Below, one piece after another: positions 1-6,583 of a stretch of DNA of 64,000 nucleotides. Source of the stretch: Neptunomonas marina. Its GTDB lineage: Bacteria > Pseudomonadota > Gammaproteobacteria > Pseudomonadales > Balneatricaceae. The stretch lies in assembly GCF_004005935.1 (NCBI RefSeq), contig NZ_SACQ01000005.1, positions 62,001 to 126,000 of the forward strand, given 5' to 3'. A program made the translations under genes and the position numbers. Position 1 is the stretch's first letter. The number at the start of each line of letters is the position of its first letter. A model generated the notes under the pieces. It searched no databases. It was not told the origin of the DNA and saw only the letters and a list, made by a program, of their open reading frames with translations.

Positions 1-657
1 CGCCTGCAGATGAAAAACTCCTCAAATGATGAGGCGATCAAACTCCATAATCAGCTCGATGAAATACTTAATCACGTTACCTACCGATACCCTGACGATC
101 CAGCTGTTCGGTTAGAGGCGGAGCTGCTGCGAAGTGAGCTCGAGAGAGATTTAAATAACCCCGAAGAGGCTAAAAGGCACCTGCAAAAGGCGGTGGTTTA
201 CGCGAAGCAGATGGAGGCGCCTGTGGATATTGATGAGCAGCGGCGCATCGTGAAGGGAGAGCCGTTGCCGAAGTCTACGGAAGATGTGGCGGATGTCGCG
301 CGTGCCGCTGCGGTTAAACATGATCCAGAGATGAGTATGCGAGTGAATCGCCTAGGAGTGAAGCACTACCTTGCTGACAAAGCGGCTCAGGCGATTCGTT
401 ATTTTGGTCTGGCAATTGAGCATGACCCCAAGAACACGAAAGCCTTGTTGAATTTAGCACAGCTTTTTTTGGAATCAGCAAAGCAAGAATCTGCGCGTCG
501 AGATGAGCGTTTGAAAATGGTGAGTCGATACCTAAAGCTGACCGAGCGGATGCCACTCGAACCCGCTGAGCGAAGTAAATTGCTCTTTCTCAAGCAGAGT
601 TTAGCTTTACCGTTGGAGGAGCTACCCTCGGGTAGCTTGGGGGCGCTGCTGCGTTAG
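1..657 (+). CDS. TPR-repeat protein, C-terminal part (5' end outside window)
   Basis: The reading frame is open from the first base, with no in-frame stop, so the ATG at 10 is probably internal and the gene starts upstream of the window. The visible 218 residues are rich in charged helices. They contain at least one recognisable tetratricopeptide-like unit (around residues 115-165 from the ATG: LGVKHYLADKAAQAIRYFGL, then a helix with NTKALLNLAQLFLE). Such C-terminal TPR regions occur in response regulators and pilus or flagellar assembly proteins of gammaproteobacteria, but the N-terminal domain that would decide this is not visible. It ends with a 6-bp stem and CTCG loop hairpin at 621-636 inside the coding sequence and overlaps the convergent cytochrome gene by 4 bp. 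Confidence 0.7.
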   Translation, partial: RLQMKNSSNDEAIKLHNQLDEILNHVTYRYPDDPAVRLEAELLRSELERDLNNPEEAKRHLQKAVVYAKQMEAPVDIDEQRRIVKGEPLPKSTEDVADVARAAAVKHDPEMSMRVNRLGVKHYLADKAAQAIRYFGLAIEHDPKNTKALLNLAQLFLESAKQESARRDERLKMVSRYLKLTERMPLEPAERSKLLFLKQSLALPLEELPSGSLGALLR

Positions 658-977
658 TTGCGCCTGAGTTGGTTAGAGACATATCCTGCGATCATTTTTG
701 CCTCATCAAGCTTCATTCTAGGAAAGGTTGGCATTCGGCTATGAGTACGTCCGTAGTAGATAAGCTGTAAAATCTGCTTTTCAGTGAGCCGGGTGTGTTT
801 AGCTGACGGAACGCCTTTTAGAAAGTTACCTCCGCCACTCGATTTGTGGCAGCTGGCGCAGTATTTGAGGAAGAGTTGCTCGCCGTTGCGGCCGCCTGTT
901 TCGGGCTCTGTACATGCGCTAAGCCCCGTTATGGCGACAATAACCATAGCAACAGAATAGTGACGTGGAGTTTTCAT
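654..977 (-). CDS. Lipoprotein c-type cytochrome (class I)
   Basis: The 107-residue protein has a short hydrophobic signal ending in the lipobox LSAC (Cys22), so it is probably a lipid-anchored periplasmic monohaem cytochrome. The haem-binding motif CASCH is at residues 40-44, and Met82 in the RMPTFP segment is the likely sixth iron ligand. The length matches small cytochrome c5/c551-like carriers. A GGAG ribosome site lies 8 nt before the ATG. The electron-transfer partner is unknown. The gene is convergent with the TPR gene, overlapping it by 4 bp. It lies just beyond the left end of the tRNA-Arg element, so it was probably the chromosomal gene next to the tRNA before integration. Confidence 0.85.
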   Translation of the reverse strand: MKTPRHYSVAMVIVAITGLSACTEPETGGRNGEQLFLKYCASCHKSSGGGNFLKGVPSAKHTRLTEKQILQLIYYGRTHSRMPTFPRMKLDEAKMIAGYVSNQLRRN

Positions 978-1013
978 GCTGAGGTCTCCATAGGCATCCG
1001 ATCTAGATAAGAG

Positions 1014-1054
1014 ATACTCAGTTCCATCTGGGATATCAGGTATATACTGAGTAT
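1014..1054. repeat. Inverted repeat upstream of cytochrome gene
   Basis: Perfect 9-bp arms ATACTCAGT (1014-1022) and ACTGAGTAT (1046-1054) are separated by 23 bp and lie 37-77 bp upstream of the cytochrome start. There is no T-run, so this is not an ordinary terminator. It could be a two-site operator, but there is no direct evidence for a regulator. Confidence 0.35.
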
Positions 1055-1103
1055 AGTGGCCTTTCGGAGAGTGTGCTGGCGTATAGGTCTAAAAGGTTAT
1101 CGA

Positions 1104-1153
1104 TGGCGTCCCAGAGAGGATTCGAACCCCTGGCCTGTCCCTTATGAGGGGAC
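1104..1153 (-). repeat. Left attachment-site repeat (tRNA-Arg 3' remnant)
   Basis: This 50-bp stretch repeats the 3' half of the tRNA-Arg gene at 5502-5551 (CCA end, T arm, variable region, 3' side of the anticodon stem and the loop) with a single mismatch. Bases 1104-1144 are identical to 5502-5542, 1145 differs (T versus G), and 1146-1153 are identical again. It is the displaced tRNA tail left by site-specific integration, marking the left boundary of the element. The mismatch falls in what was the anticodon: the remnant reads CAT where the tRNA reads CCT. Confidence 0.9.
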
Positions 1154-1446
1154 TCATCGTTATTTTGATGGTGTTTTAACCTATTGATATATAAGGGTTA
1201 GAGTGTAGTTTTTTGTTTATTATGCGTATTTTTATGCGTAATCGAGTTGCTGTTAAGATTCTGTGTTGGCGGCAATTTCATTTCACAAGGAATTTTAGTT
1301 GTGTAGCGTCTCAAGCTTTGAGAGTGTGATAGACTAGACTTTACGTAGCTCTAAGTGCGTACAGGCATAAAGAGAAGCTTGCTTATATGCGTTTGCCTCC
1401 CAAGGAAAAGGAGGTGGACTCAGTAAAACTAAAGGATTTGTGCTAA
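1154..1446 (+). other. Non-coding left end of the element
   Basis: No gene is visible. The stretch holds two TTATGCGTA arm-type repeats (1220-1228, 1232-1240) and the leader of the three-gene operon. In the leader, CCTCC (1396-1400) can pair with GGAGG (1410-1414). The probable ribosome site for the first gene is AAAGGA at 1431-1436. No promoter could be assigned with confidence. Confidence 0.6.
1220..1240 (+). repeat. Integrase arm-type sites, left pair
   Basis: Two exact copies of TTATGCGTA start at 1220 and 1232, 12 bp apart (about one helical turn). The same 9-mer occurs three times at the other end of the element in the same orientation. Position just inside the attachment core and helical phasing are what arm sites bound by the N-terminal domain of a tyrosine integrase look like. 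Confidence 0.6.
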
Positions 1447-2202
1447 ATGGGTACAGTAGAGAATGCACCTCTTCTTGAGGCGATTTTTGAACTGAGGTGG
1501 GGACAAGCTCCTAACGGTGATTATGACTACTCACCTGATGATCAGTCGCTCTTCGTGGGTAAGTTAAGTGCTTTAGCACACGATGAAGGGATTGTTTTTA
1601 CTGAGCAGCTAGGTAGCCCACCGTTTCCCCATTCTGTCACACATAGATACAGAGTCAGTGAAGGTACATGGCCTTGCTACCAAGCAGGGTTGGGCATCTT
1701 TACCGTTAATCAGATAAACGATGGTTATAGTTCGGATGACTTTAAGCAAGCTATCCGCAAGGGGCTCGAGATTTTTGATAAATCAGGCCCTGATAAACTT
1801 CTGAAAAACAGAGATTCACTAGTAGTTATTCTGCGCTATCAAGATGCTCTCTTTCCTGCTGATGGTATGTCTGTGCAGGACTTCGTGTCTGATCGTTTGC
1901 ACATTTCTGCAGCGTTGCCGTCGAAGTTTTTGGCTCATGATGCGGTTGATAATGAAGTTTCATCGATGCGTTGCCAGTTCAACTGTGCGACAACTGAACC
2001 AAAAGGCGAGATCGTTGTAAAAGTTTCAAATGCTATTATTGATAATAAGCCTGGATTTATAGCGGAAACGCTCGTTGTATCGCAAGCCGCAAGCGAACTG
2101 GAGGATCTCTCTGTGGACTCCATCATGAATTGGGTTGGTAAAGCGCACTTACTACAACGTCATTCATTCGAAACAATAATTGATGAGGAGGCATACAGAT
2201 AA
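1447..2202 (+). CDS. TIGR04255-like protein, first gene of island operon
   Basis: This 251-residue protein resembles the sporadically distributed TIGR04255 family. It starts with the typical NAPLLEAIFELRW strand and ends with a WVGKAHLLQRHSFETII segment; family members are about 250-270 residues. The biochemical role of the family is not known to me, and its patchy distribution suggests accessory DNA. There is no signal peptide or membrane segment, so it is probably cytosolic. AAAGGA lies 10 nt upstream of the ATG. Its stop is followed immediately by the ATG of the next gene with no spacer, so the two are probably translationally coupled. The family call is from remembered motif resemblance, not a profile search. 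Confidence 0.7.
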   Translation: MGTVENAPLLEAIFELRWGQAPNGDYDYSPDDQSLFVGKLSALAHDEGIVFTEQLGSPPFPHSVTHRYRVSEGTWPCYQAGLGIFTVNQINDGYSSDDFKQAIRKGLEIFDKSGPDKLLKNRDSLVVILRYQDALFPADGMSVQDFVSDRLHISAALPSKFLAHDAVDNEVSSMRCQFNCATTEPKGEIVVKVSNAIIDNKPGFIAETLVVSQAASELEDLSVDSIMNWVGKAHLLQRHSFETIIDEEAYR

Positions 2203-2739
2203 ATGGTTGCACTGCTTATTGATTATGATTCATCTACTAGCACCAAGTATTCGACTGAAAAGGTAGCAGAAGTAAAGCACTTCGCGAGTCGTAATTCTTT
2301 GACTATGTCTAGTGGACACAAAGTAACTCGTTTTCCGTTACATAGCGTAAGCTGTTCGGCGAGCCTGCCTAGCAAGAAATACACACGCGCTTACAGTCGG
2401 TTGTATAAGGAAAGTCCTTGGATCGTGGACTTCTACGCAAGCTCTGACAAGCTAAATAACGTTAAAGCACTACTGCCTTATTATCAGCACATCAATCAAA
2501 TGCTGGTGAATAAAAAGTACGAGTCCTGCAACACATTCCTACGCTACGTTGATGTCGGAAATCTGAGCGACGTATTGTTAGTGGGATTGCTAAGGCTCAC
2601 CTATTCTTGGGCAGAAGAGCTGTCCCAATGGGATGTGCTGTTTTGCAATTGCGCTAAAGAAATTCAGCATAGAGGAAAAGATCCACAAGTGTTATTGAAA
2701 GGACTCATTAATAAGAATGGAAATCCACTCCCAATTTGA
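2203..2739 (+). CDS. Unrecognised protein, second gene of island operon
   Basis: I do not recognise this 178-residue protein. It is soluble, with no signal peptide or clear membrane span. The N-terminal 75 residues are rich in Ser, Lys and Thr. The C-terminal half is helical and contains a Leu/Trp-rich stretch (LLVGLLRLTYSWAEELSQWD) followed by a charged segment ending HRGKDPQVLLKGL. The start abuts the stop of the TIGR04255-like gene, and the end overlaps the third gene by 23 bp in a different frame. That tight packing argues that the three products act together. It contains four Cys residues with no obvious metal-site pattern. Confidence 0.75.
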   Translation: MVALLIDYDSSTSTKYSTEKVAEVKHFASRNSLTMSSGHKVTRFPLHSVSCSASLPSKKYTRAYSRLYKESPWIVDFYASSDKLNNVKALLPYYQHINQMLVNKKYESCNTFLRYVDVGNLSDVLLVGLLRLTYSWAEELSQWDVLFCNCAKEIQHRGKDPQVLLKGLINKNGNPLPI

Positions 2740-3418
2740 TTCGGATCTGCCTGAGAATGAAGGGATTTCTATTGCGATAATGTCTTATGGGTTGCGACAG
2801 CAGCACGTAGGAATTTACTTCAAGGTTGACGGGGATCAGCTTAGGCTTCTGCATCAACCTTGGCATCGCGATGTGTTAATCGGCGATCCTTCTAATAAAT
2901 ACTTGTGGCTGGATGTAGCTCTAGATCCCGATAATCAGACTCATATGGCTACGATGTGTGAAATGATAGGGGGCATGAATCCAGATGGTATCCCTTATAG
3001 TATCTGTAATCGTGGTACGTCCTTCTCTGCGCTTGGTGTTTATGAGGCAGAACATGCTTACGCAGGTTTGACATGTGCCACCTTCGTTATGCGTGTCTTT
3101 GAGAGTAATGGCTTCCCGATTATTAATGAAGATGATTGGAGCCACATAACTCCCGATAGAACTTGGCAAACCCAAATTTTGCAGGCATTGGAGAATGCAG
3201 GGGTTGATAAAAATCACATGGCCTATCAGCTCCAAAGAAAGCAAGAGGGGGTTACAAGGTATAAGCCTGAGGAGGTTGCTACCGCAGCAGCTTTACCGAT
3301 GAGTGACAAGGGATATGCTCCTGAGGACGTTCATGACGGGGCTGCTGAGATCATGACGCAGCTTGGTGCGCATATAAGCAAGCTGGAAAAAAAGTCGTCA
3401 CCAGTCGTGAAAAATTAA
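2717..3418 (+). CDS. Possible permuted papain-like (NlpC/P60- or LRAT-type) protein
   Basis: The 233-residue protein has the order expected of circularly permuted NlpC/P60, YiiX or LRAT-like thiol enzymes. First comes a His in a strand (QQHVGIYFKVDG, His30), then a second His strand (RLLHQPWH, His46). Later comes a helix with a Cys nucleophile candidate (AGLTCATFVMRVFESNG, Cys120). Such folds act as peptidases, amidases or acyltransferases. The last 70 residues are polar and may be a partner-binding tail. No signal peptide is present, so it probably acts in the cytosol. The start overlaps the second gene; AAAGGA lies 13 nt upstream, which is long. The fold assignment is inferred from motif order only. 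Confidence 0.55.
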   Translation: MEIHSQFDSDLPENEGISIAIMSYGLRQQHVGIYFKVDGDQLRLLHQPWHRDVLIGDPSNKYLWLDVALDPDNQTHMATMCEMIGGMNPDGIPYSICNRGTSFSALGVYEAEHAYAGLTCATFVMRVFESNGFPIINEDDWSHITPDRTWQTQILQALENAGVDKNHMAYQLQRKQEGVTRYKPEEVATAAALPMSDKGYAPEDVHDGAAEIMTQLGAHISKLEKKSSPVVKN

Positions 3419-3700
3419 GCTATTTGAATAGCTTACAATTGAGCTTATGGTTAATTGTCCGCTTTCGATTCGAGGCGGGCATTAAGCGTTAGAGCCAAAT
3501 CATACGTCTAAGATTATCATTGTCTTTCTAGGCCAGCGTTCCAGCTGGGTGATAATCATGAAAGGATTCCCTGCTTTTCTCGCTGCCTTACATTCTGTCC
3601 AATGTTGTAACGCCGCCGAATTTTAGTATCAAACACTGGTGTTTGATAAGTTTGCGTGCGTTAAGCAAATTGAAGGTAAGTTAAATTATGTAAGGGCTAG
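3419..3700. other. Non-coding interval between operon and IS
   Basis: No convincing gene. In particular, the minus strand does not contain the missing C-terminal half of the integrase: stops occur in all three frames directly beside the IS. It holds one strong palindrome (3627-3648). Confidence 0.6.
3627..3648. promoter_or_regulatory. 22-bp palindrome, operator-like
   Basis: Perfect 10-bp arms TATCAAACAC and GTGTTTGATA flank a central TG. There is no T-run, so it is not a terminator. A symmetric site of this size is typical of a dimeric regulator's operator. It may be a relic of a control region for the element's integrase or excisionase, whose genes were lost beside the IS. Confidence 0.45.
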
Positions 3701-4860
3701 GGAACGTATGAACAAGTCCCCGATGAGCCATCAAAACGGCTTTTTCTCTGTATCTGGGGCATAAAATGCGCACATTTACCCCTTTTTAACCGACTGCAAC
3801 CGCCTTTTCAGGCAGTACAGACGGATTATCCCTGCGCTCTTAACATCTGGTCTACCCTCACAACGTTGGCCAGCGCGAACAGCATGGCCAGCTTGCAGTC
3901 ATTTTTCTTAAGGCCACGGTAGCGTGCTTTTACAAAACCAAACTGGCATTTGATGATCCGGAACGGATGCTCGACCTTGGCGCGGAGGCTGGCCTTCAAA
4001 TACTCGGTGCGGATTCTGACCTTATTGATCCGAGGGTGTTTTTTGAGTGTCTTCAGCTTCCCTGGCTGTTCGGCGATGTACCAGTCCGCGCTGACATCTT
4101 TCAGCTCGTCTCGCTTTTAGCCACCCCGGTAACCCGCATCAGCAAAGATGAATGCTTCTTCACCGTGTAGCAGTTGATCAACCTGATTAAGATCGTGCTC
4201 ATTGGCCGCAGTTGTCGTGAAACTGTGCGTGATGCCGGTGCGGGCATCAACCCCGATGTGAGCCTTCATCCCGAAGTGCCACTGATTGCCTTTTTTGGTC
4301 TGGTGCATCTCGGGATCACGCTCGCCCGTTTTGTTCTTGGTGGAGCTAGGGGCTTCGATGATGGTGGCATCGACCAGTGAGCCCTCTTTCAGAAGGACAC
4401 CGGCCTCAGACAGCCATTGGTTCACCTCTTCAAAAACCTGTCGGGCCAGATCGTGGCGTTCGAGCAAGTGCCGAAACTTCAGAATGGTGGTGTGATCGGG
4501 AATGGCTTTATCCAGTGACAAGCCTGCAAAAAGCCGCATTGAGGCAATCTCGTACAGCGCATCTTCCATGGCTGGATCACTGAGGTTATACCACTGCTGC
4601 ATGCAGTGAATGCGCAACATGGTGGACAACGGGTAAGGCCGACGGCCATTTCCAGCCTTGGGATAGTGGGGCTCGATAACAGCTTCGAGACGCGCCCATG
4701 GAATCAGCTTGTCCATTCGGCCCAGGAACTTCTCCTTACGGGTCTGACGGCGCTTGTTGCTGAACTCGCTGTCCGCGAATGTAAGTTGCTTATCCATCTT
4801 ATGCGTCCTCGATCATGTGCAGTCAGATTATCCCATGTGGCGGACTTGATCACACCTTCC
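3701..4860 (-). mobile_element. IS5-family insertion sequence
   Basis: The 1160-bp element has imperfect terminal inverted repeats. The left end begins GGAACGTATGAACAAGTCC, and the right end read inward begins GGAAGGTGTGATCAAGTCC; 16 of 19 positions match. It contains one transposase gene with an IS5-type DDE sequence. IS5 elements target YTAR; the flanking tetramers are CTAG on the left (3697-3700) and CTAA on the right (4861-4864). They fit the target consensus but are not identical, so the left flank is probably not the original target partner. The insertion lies within the integrase gene. Confidence 0.85.
3826..4797 (-). pseudogene. IS5-family transposase, interrupted by a nonsense codon
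   Basis: The frame begins [12 protein letters not shown] and reads as a normal IS5 transposase through [26 protein letters not shown]. It stops at a TAA (4117-4119) right after FADAGYRGG. In the same frame the sequence continues K-R-D-E-L-K-D-V and runs to MLRAQG-stop at 3826, including the expected conserved region EHPFRIIK near the C-terminus. One base change therefore separates this from an intact 323-residue protein. The stop falls after the second Asp of the DDE triad (FADAGY) and before the Glu, so the truncated product should be inactive. Confidence 0.85.
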
Positions 4861-5360
4861 CTAAGGCTATTGTATTCACGGCGAGCGGTAGAGGGCTTTA
4901 TATAGTTGCCGCTACTGTTTTTATCTCTAATTCGTCGCTGTACCCATGACTCAACGTCCCCCTTTCGGAGGTGGATCATTCGCTTATCGAGGATAAGGTC
5001 GTCAACACCGTGCATTTTGTGTGGGCATTGGCAGTAGGGCTTTTCAACTTTATAGATTTTCTCGATGTACTCGCGAACGGTAAGGCTGCTGTATGATTGA
5101 ATCTCAGCGTTATGCAGGCCCATCATTTCACGAGCAGTAGCGCGAGCACAATCAAGCGTTAGGTCATCTGTCGTCCCTAGACGAGTGCGCTTCACACGAG
5201 CTGACCTACTTTCGACATAGTATGTATTGCCCAGCTTACCAACTCGAAGAGAAAGTCCTTTGCAGTCTGAGTCGTAATACTCCTTGTATCCCCTGCCGTT
5301 TCGTTGCTCAGTTGTCAGCTTTACTGAACCTACCCAATTGTCTGTGAATTTTCTAGGCAT
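4861..5360 (-). pseudogene. Tyrosine integrase, N-terminal remnant truncated by IS
   Basis: About 166 residues remain of a phage/island-type tyrosine recombinase. They comprise an N-terminal arm-binding domain (KGLSLRVGKLGNTYYVESRS, followed by the T-L-xx-AR-ATARE pattern of DUF4102-like domains) and the start of the core-binding domain (LTVREYIEKIYKV; STARREYNSLR). The frame then runs into the IS at 4860 and adds 51 foreign residues, ending at 4704. The catalytic domain with the Arg, His-x-x-Arg and Tyr residues is absent, and I cannot find it on the other side of the IS. The gene lies beside the tRNA target, as expected for the enzyme that inserted this element. It starts at the ATG at 5358-5360. 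Confidence 0.85.
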
Positions 5361-5377
5361 TAGTCAACCTTTGGGAA

Positions 5378-5419
5378 TTATGCGTAGATTATGCGTAAAA
5401 CTATAACGTTTTATGCGTA
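5378..5419 (+). repeat. Integrase arm-type sites, right triplet
   Basis: Three exact TTATGCGTA copies start at 5378, 5389 and 5411, spaced 11 and 22 bp (one and two helical turns). They lie between the integrase start and the tRNA core, in the same orientation as the left pair. They may also overlap the integrase promoter, giving autoregulation. Confidence 0.6.
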
Positions 5420-5501
5420 AAAAAGGGAGGTTAGACAGAGTAGAGATTTTGGGTGGAAAGCAAAAAACCTCTTGATAAACAGGAGGTTGCGTGGAGAGAG
5501 G

Positions 5502-5551
5502 TGGCGTCCCAGAGAGGATTCGAACCCCTGGCCTGTCCCTTAGGAGGGGAC
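5502..5551 (-). repeat. Right attachment-site repeat within tRNA-Arg
   Basis: Partner of the 50-bp repeat at 1104-1153 (one mismatch at 5543). It forms the 3' half of the intact tRNA-Arg gene, so integration kept the tRNA functional. Confidence 0.9.
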
Positions 5552-5578
5552 CGCTCTATCCACCTGAGCTACTGGGAC
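5502..5578 (-). tRNA. tRNA-Arg (anticodon CCT)
   Basis: Cloverleaf read on the minus strand: acceptor GTCCCAG/CTGGGAC (7 bp), D stem GCTC/GAGC, anticodon stem GTCCC/GGGAC with loop CTCCTAA giving anticodon CCT (reads AGG), a five-base variable region, T stem AGGGG/CCTCT with loop TTCGAAT, discriminator G and encoded CCA. It is 77 nt including CCA. This tRNA is a well-known integration target, and the adjoining element uses its 3' half. Confidence 0.95.
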
Positions 5579-5641
5579 CGTTTTGGGTGTGAAAGCGTTA
5601 TGAATCAATATTTTAAGATTTTTGTGGCGGAAGGCAAGTGG

Positions 5642-6136
5642 TCACGCTTTTCCGATGCGGGATTGGCTGGAGTAATCGCCTTTTCCGCCTTTTGCATCAT
5701 AAAGGGTGTTTTTAGGATTCTGGCCGCGTAGTAAGCTGATCAGCTTTTCAACGTTTTGCTTGCTACGAGCTAAGACAATTTCATTGCGCTTATTTGCACT
5801 CATTGCGCGCTCTAACGTTTGCTCGATTTGCTGCCAGTTATTACTAAATTCTTTTGCTAATAAGCTATCCGTCGCGCTCTTCTGAAGCGCTTGTATGCCC
5901 TGCTTATCTATCGGAAGATCGCGTGATTCTAGTAATTGGTTGCGATCGTGGTTGTTCTTATCAAAGGCTAGTAGAGCGTGCTGCTTGTCTTGATTGATGG
6001 CGTTGATAGCATCTAAATCTCGATTTTGCAGAGCTTCTAGCTCGCGGTCGAGCAGCGTTATGAGAGTGTCTAAAACGGAAATGCCCTCTAGGGTGAGGGC
6101 ATTAAAATCTGATAAGGCTTGGTTATCGCTAAGCAT
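5642..6136 (-). CDS. flgN: Flagellar export chaperone FlgN
   Basis: The 164-residue, mostly helical protein has the FlgN layout: an N-terminal helix pair (LEGISVLDTLITLLDRELEAL) with a conserved Leu/Glu pattern, and a C-terminal segment with NVEKLISLLRGQ. FlgN is the cytosolic chaperone that holds the hook-filament junction proteins FlgK and FlgL before export. It lies 2 nt after flgM, with which it forms an operon read away from flgA. Confidence rests on the sequence pattern and the invariable flgM-flgN pairing. Confidence 0.85.
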   Translation of the reverse strand: MLSDNQALSDFNALTLEGISVLDTLITLLDRELEALQNRDLDAINAINQDKQHALLAFDKNNHDRNQLLESRDLPIDKQGIQALQKSATDSLLAKEFSNNWQQIEQTLERAMSANKRNEIVLARSKQNVEKLISLLRGQNPKNTLYDAKGGKGDYSSQSRIGKA

Positions 6137-6138
6137 AA

Positions 6139-6456
6139 TTACTCAGATAGCTGAGACTCGAAACTCAGGATTTTTTCTGCAACACGCTGGGCGTCAACGT
6201 TGTAACTACCGTCTTCTATTGCTGCCTTGATGCGCGCCACTTTCTCGCTGTTAACTTCAGGCGTGTTAGACAACTTAGCATCAATGGACTTTAACGCTTT
6301 TGCTGTGTCACTTAGTTGTACTGTGTCGCGAGGTGCAGACTTTGCCGGTGCAGCGTCAGTACGTGCGGCAGCTCCCCCGTTACCTTTTTGGGTGCTGACC
6401 TTATCACGAGCACTTATCGCTGTTTGCGATGCAGAGCTGTTCAGATCAATAACCAT
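6139..6456 (-). CDS. flgM: Anti-sigma-28 factor FlgM
   Basis: The 105-residue protein is unstructured and Ala/Ser-rich in its first half. The C-terminal half is the typical FlgM sigma-binding region ([19 protein letters not shown], then [29 protein letters not shown]). It holds FliA inactive until it is exported through the completed hook-basal body. GAGG sits 9 nt before the ATG. A strong sigma-28 promoter lies just upstream, so FlgM is under the control of the factor it inhibits. Confidence 0.93.
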   Translation of the reverse strand: MVIDLNSSASQTAISARDKVSTQKGNGGAAARTDAAPAKSAPRDTVQLSDTAKALKSIDAKLSNTPEVNSEKVARIKAAIEDGSYNVDAQRVAEKILSFESQLSE

Positions 6457-6489
6457 GACGTTAACCTCAAAATGTTTTCCATATATGAA

Positions 6490-6516
6490 TTAACGGCTAG
6501 CTTACCGTAAACTTTA
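6490..6516 (-). promoter_or_regulatory. Sigma-28 (FliA) promoter for flgMN
   Basis: Read on the minus strand the site is TAAAGTTT-N11-GCCGTTAA: a perfect -35 element, 7 of 8 in the -10, and ideal spacing. It lies 34 bp upstream of the flgM start. Confidence 0.85.
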
Positions 6517-6583
6517 GAAAAAAGTTAAAAAAAATAAATTGAGGCAAAATATTTGCGAAGTATAGCAGGCGTCTTAATTTATG

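Noticed and set aside
1160-3700. CRISPR array or toxin-antitoxin pair in the island
   Set aside because: No regularly spaced repeats of CRISPR type were seen, and none of the three proteins resembles a known antitoxin DNA-binding domain.
3701-4860. Several open frames on the plus strand of the IS (67-99 residues)
   Set aside because: They are complements of the transposase coding sequence and lack start signals.
5453-5731. 92-residue open frame crossing the tRNA-Arg gene
   Set aside because: It reads through the att repeat and the whole tRNA, has no ribosome site or homology, and is explained by the tRNA and flanking DNA.
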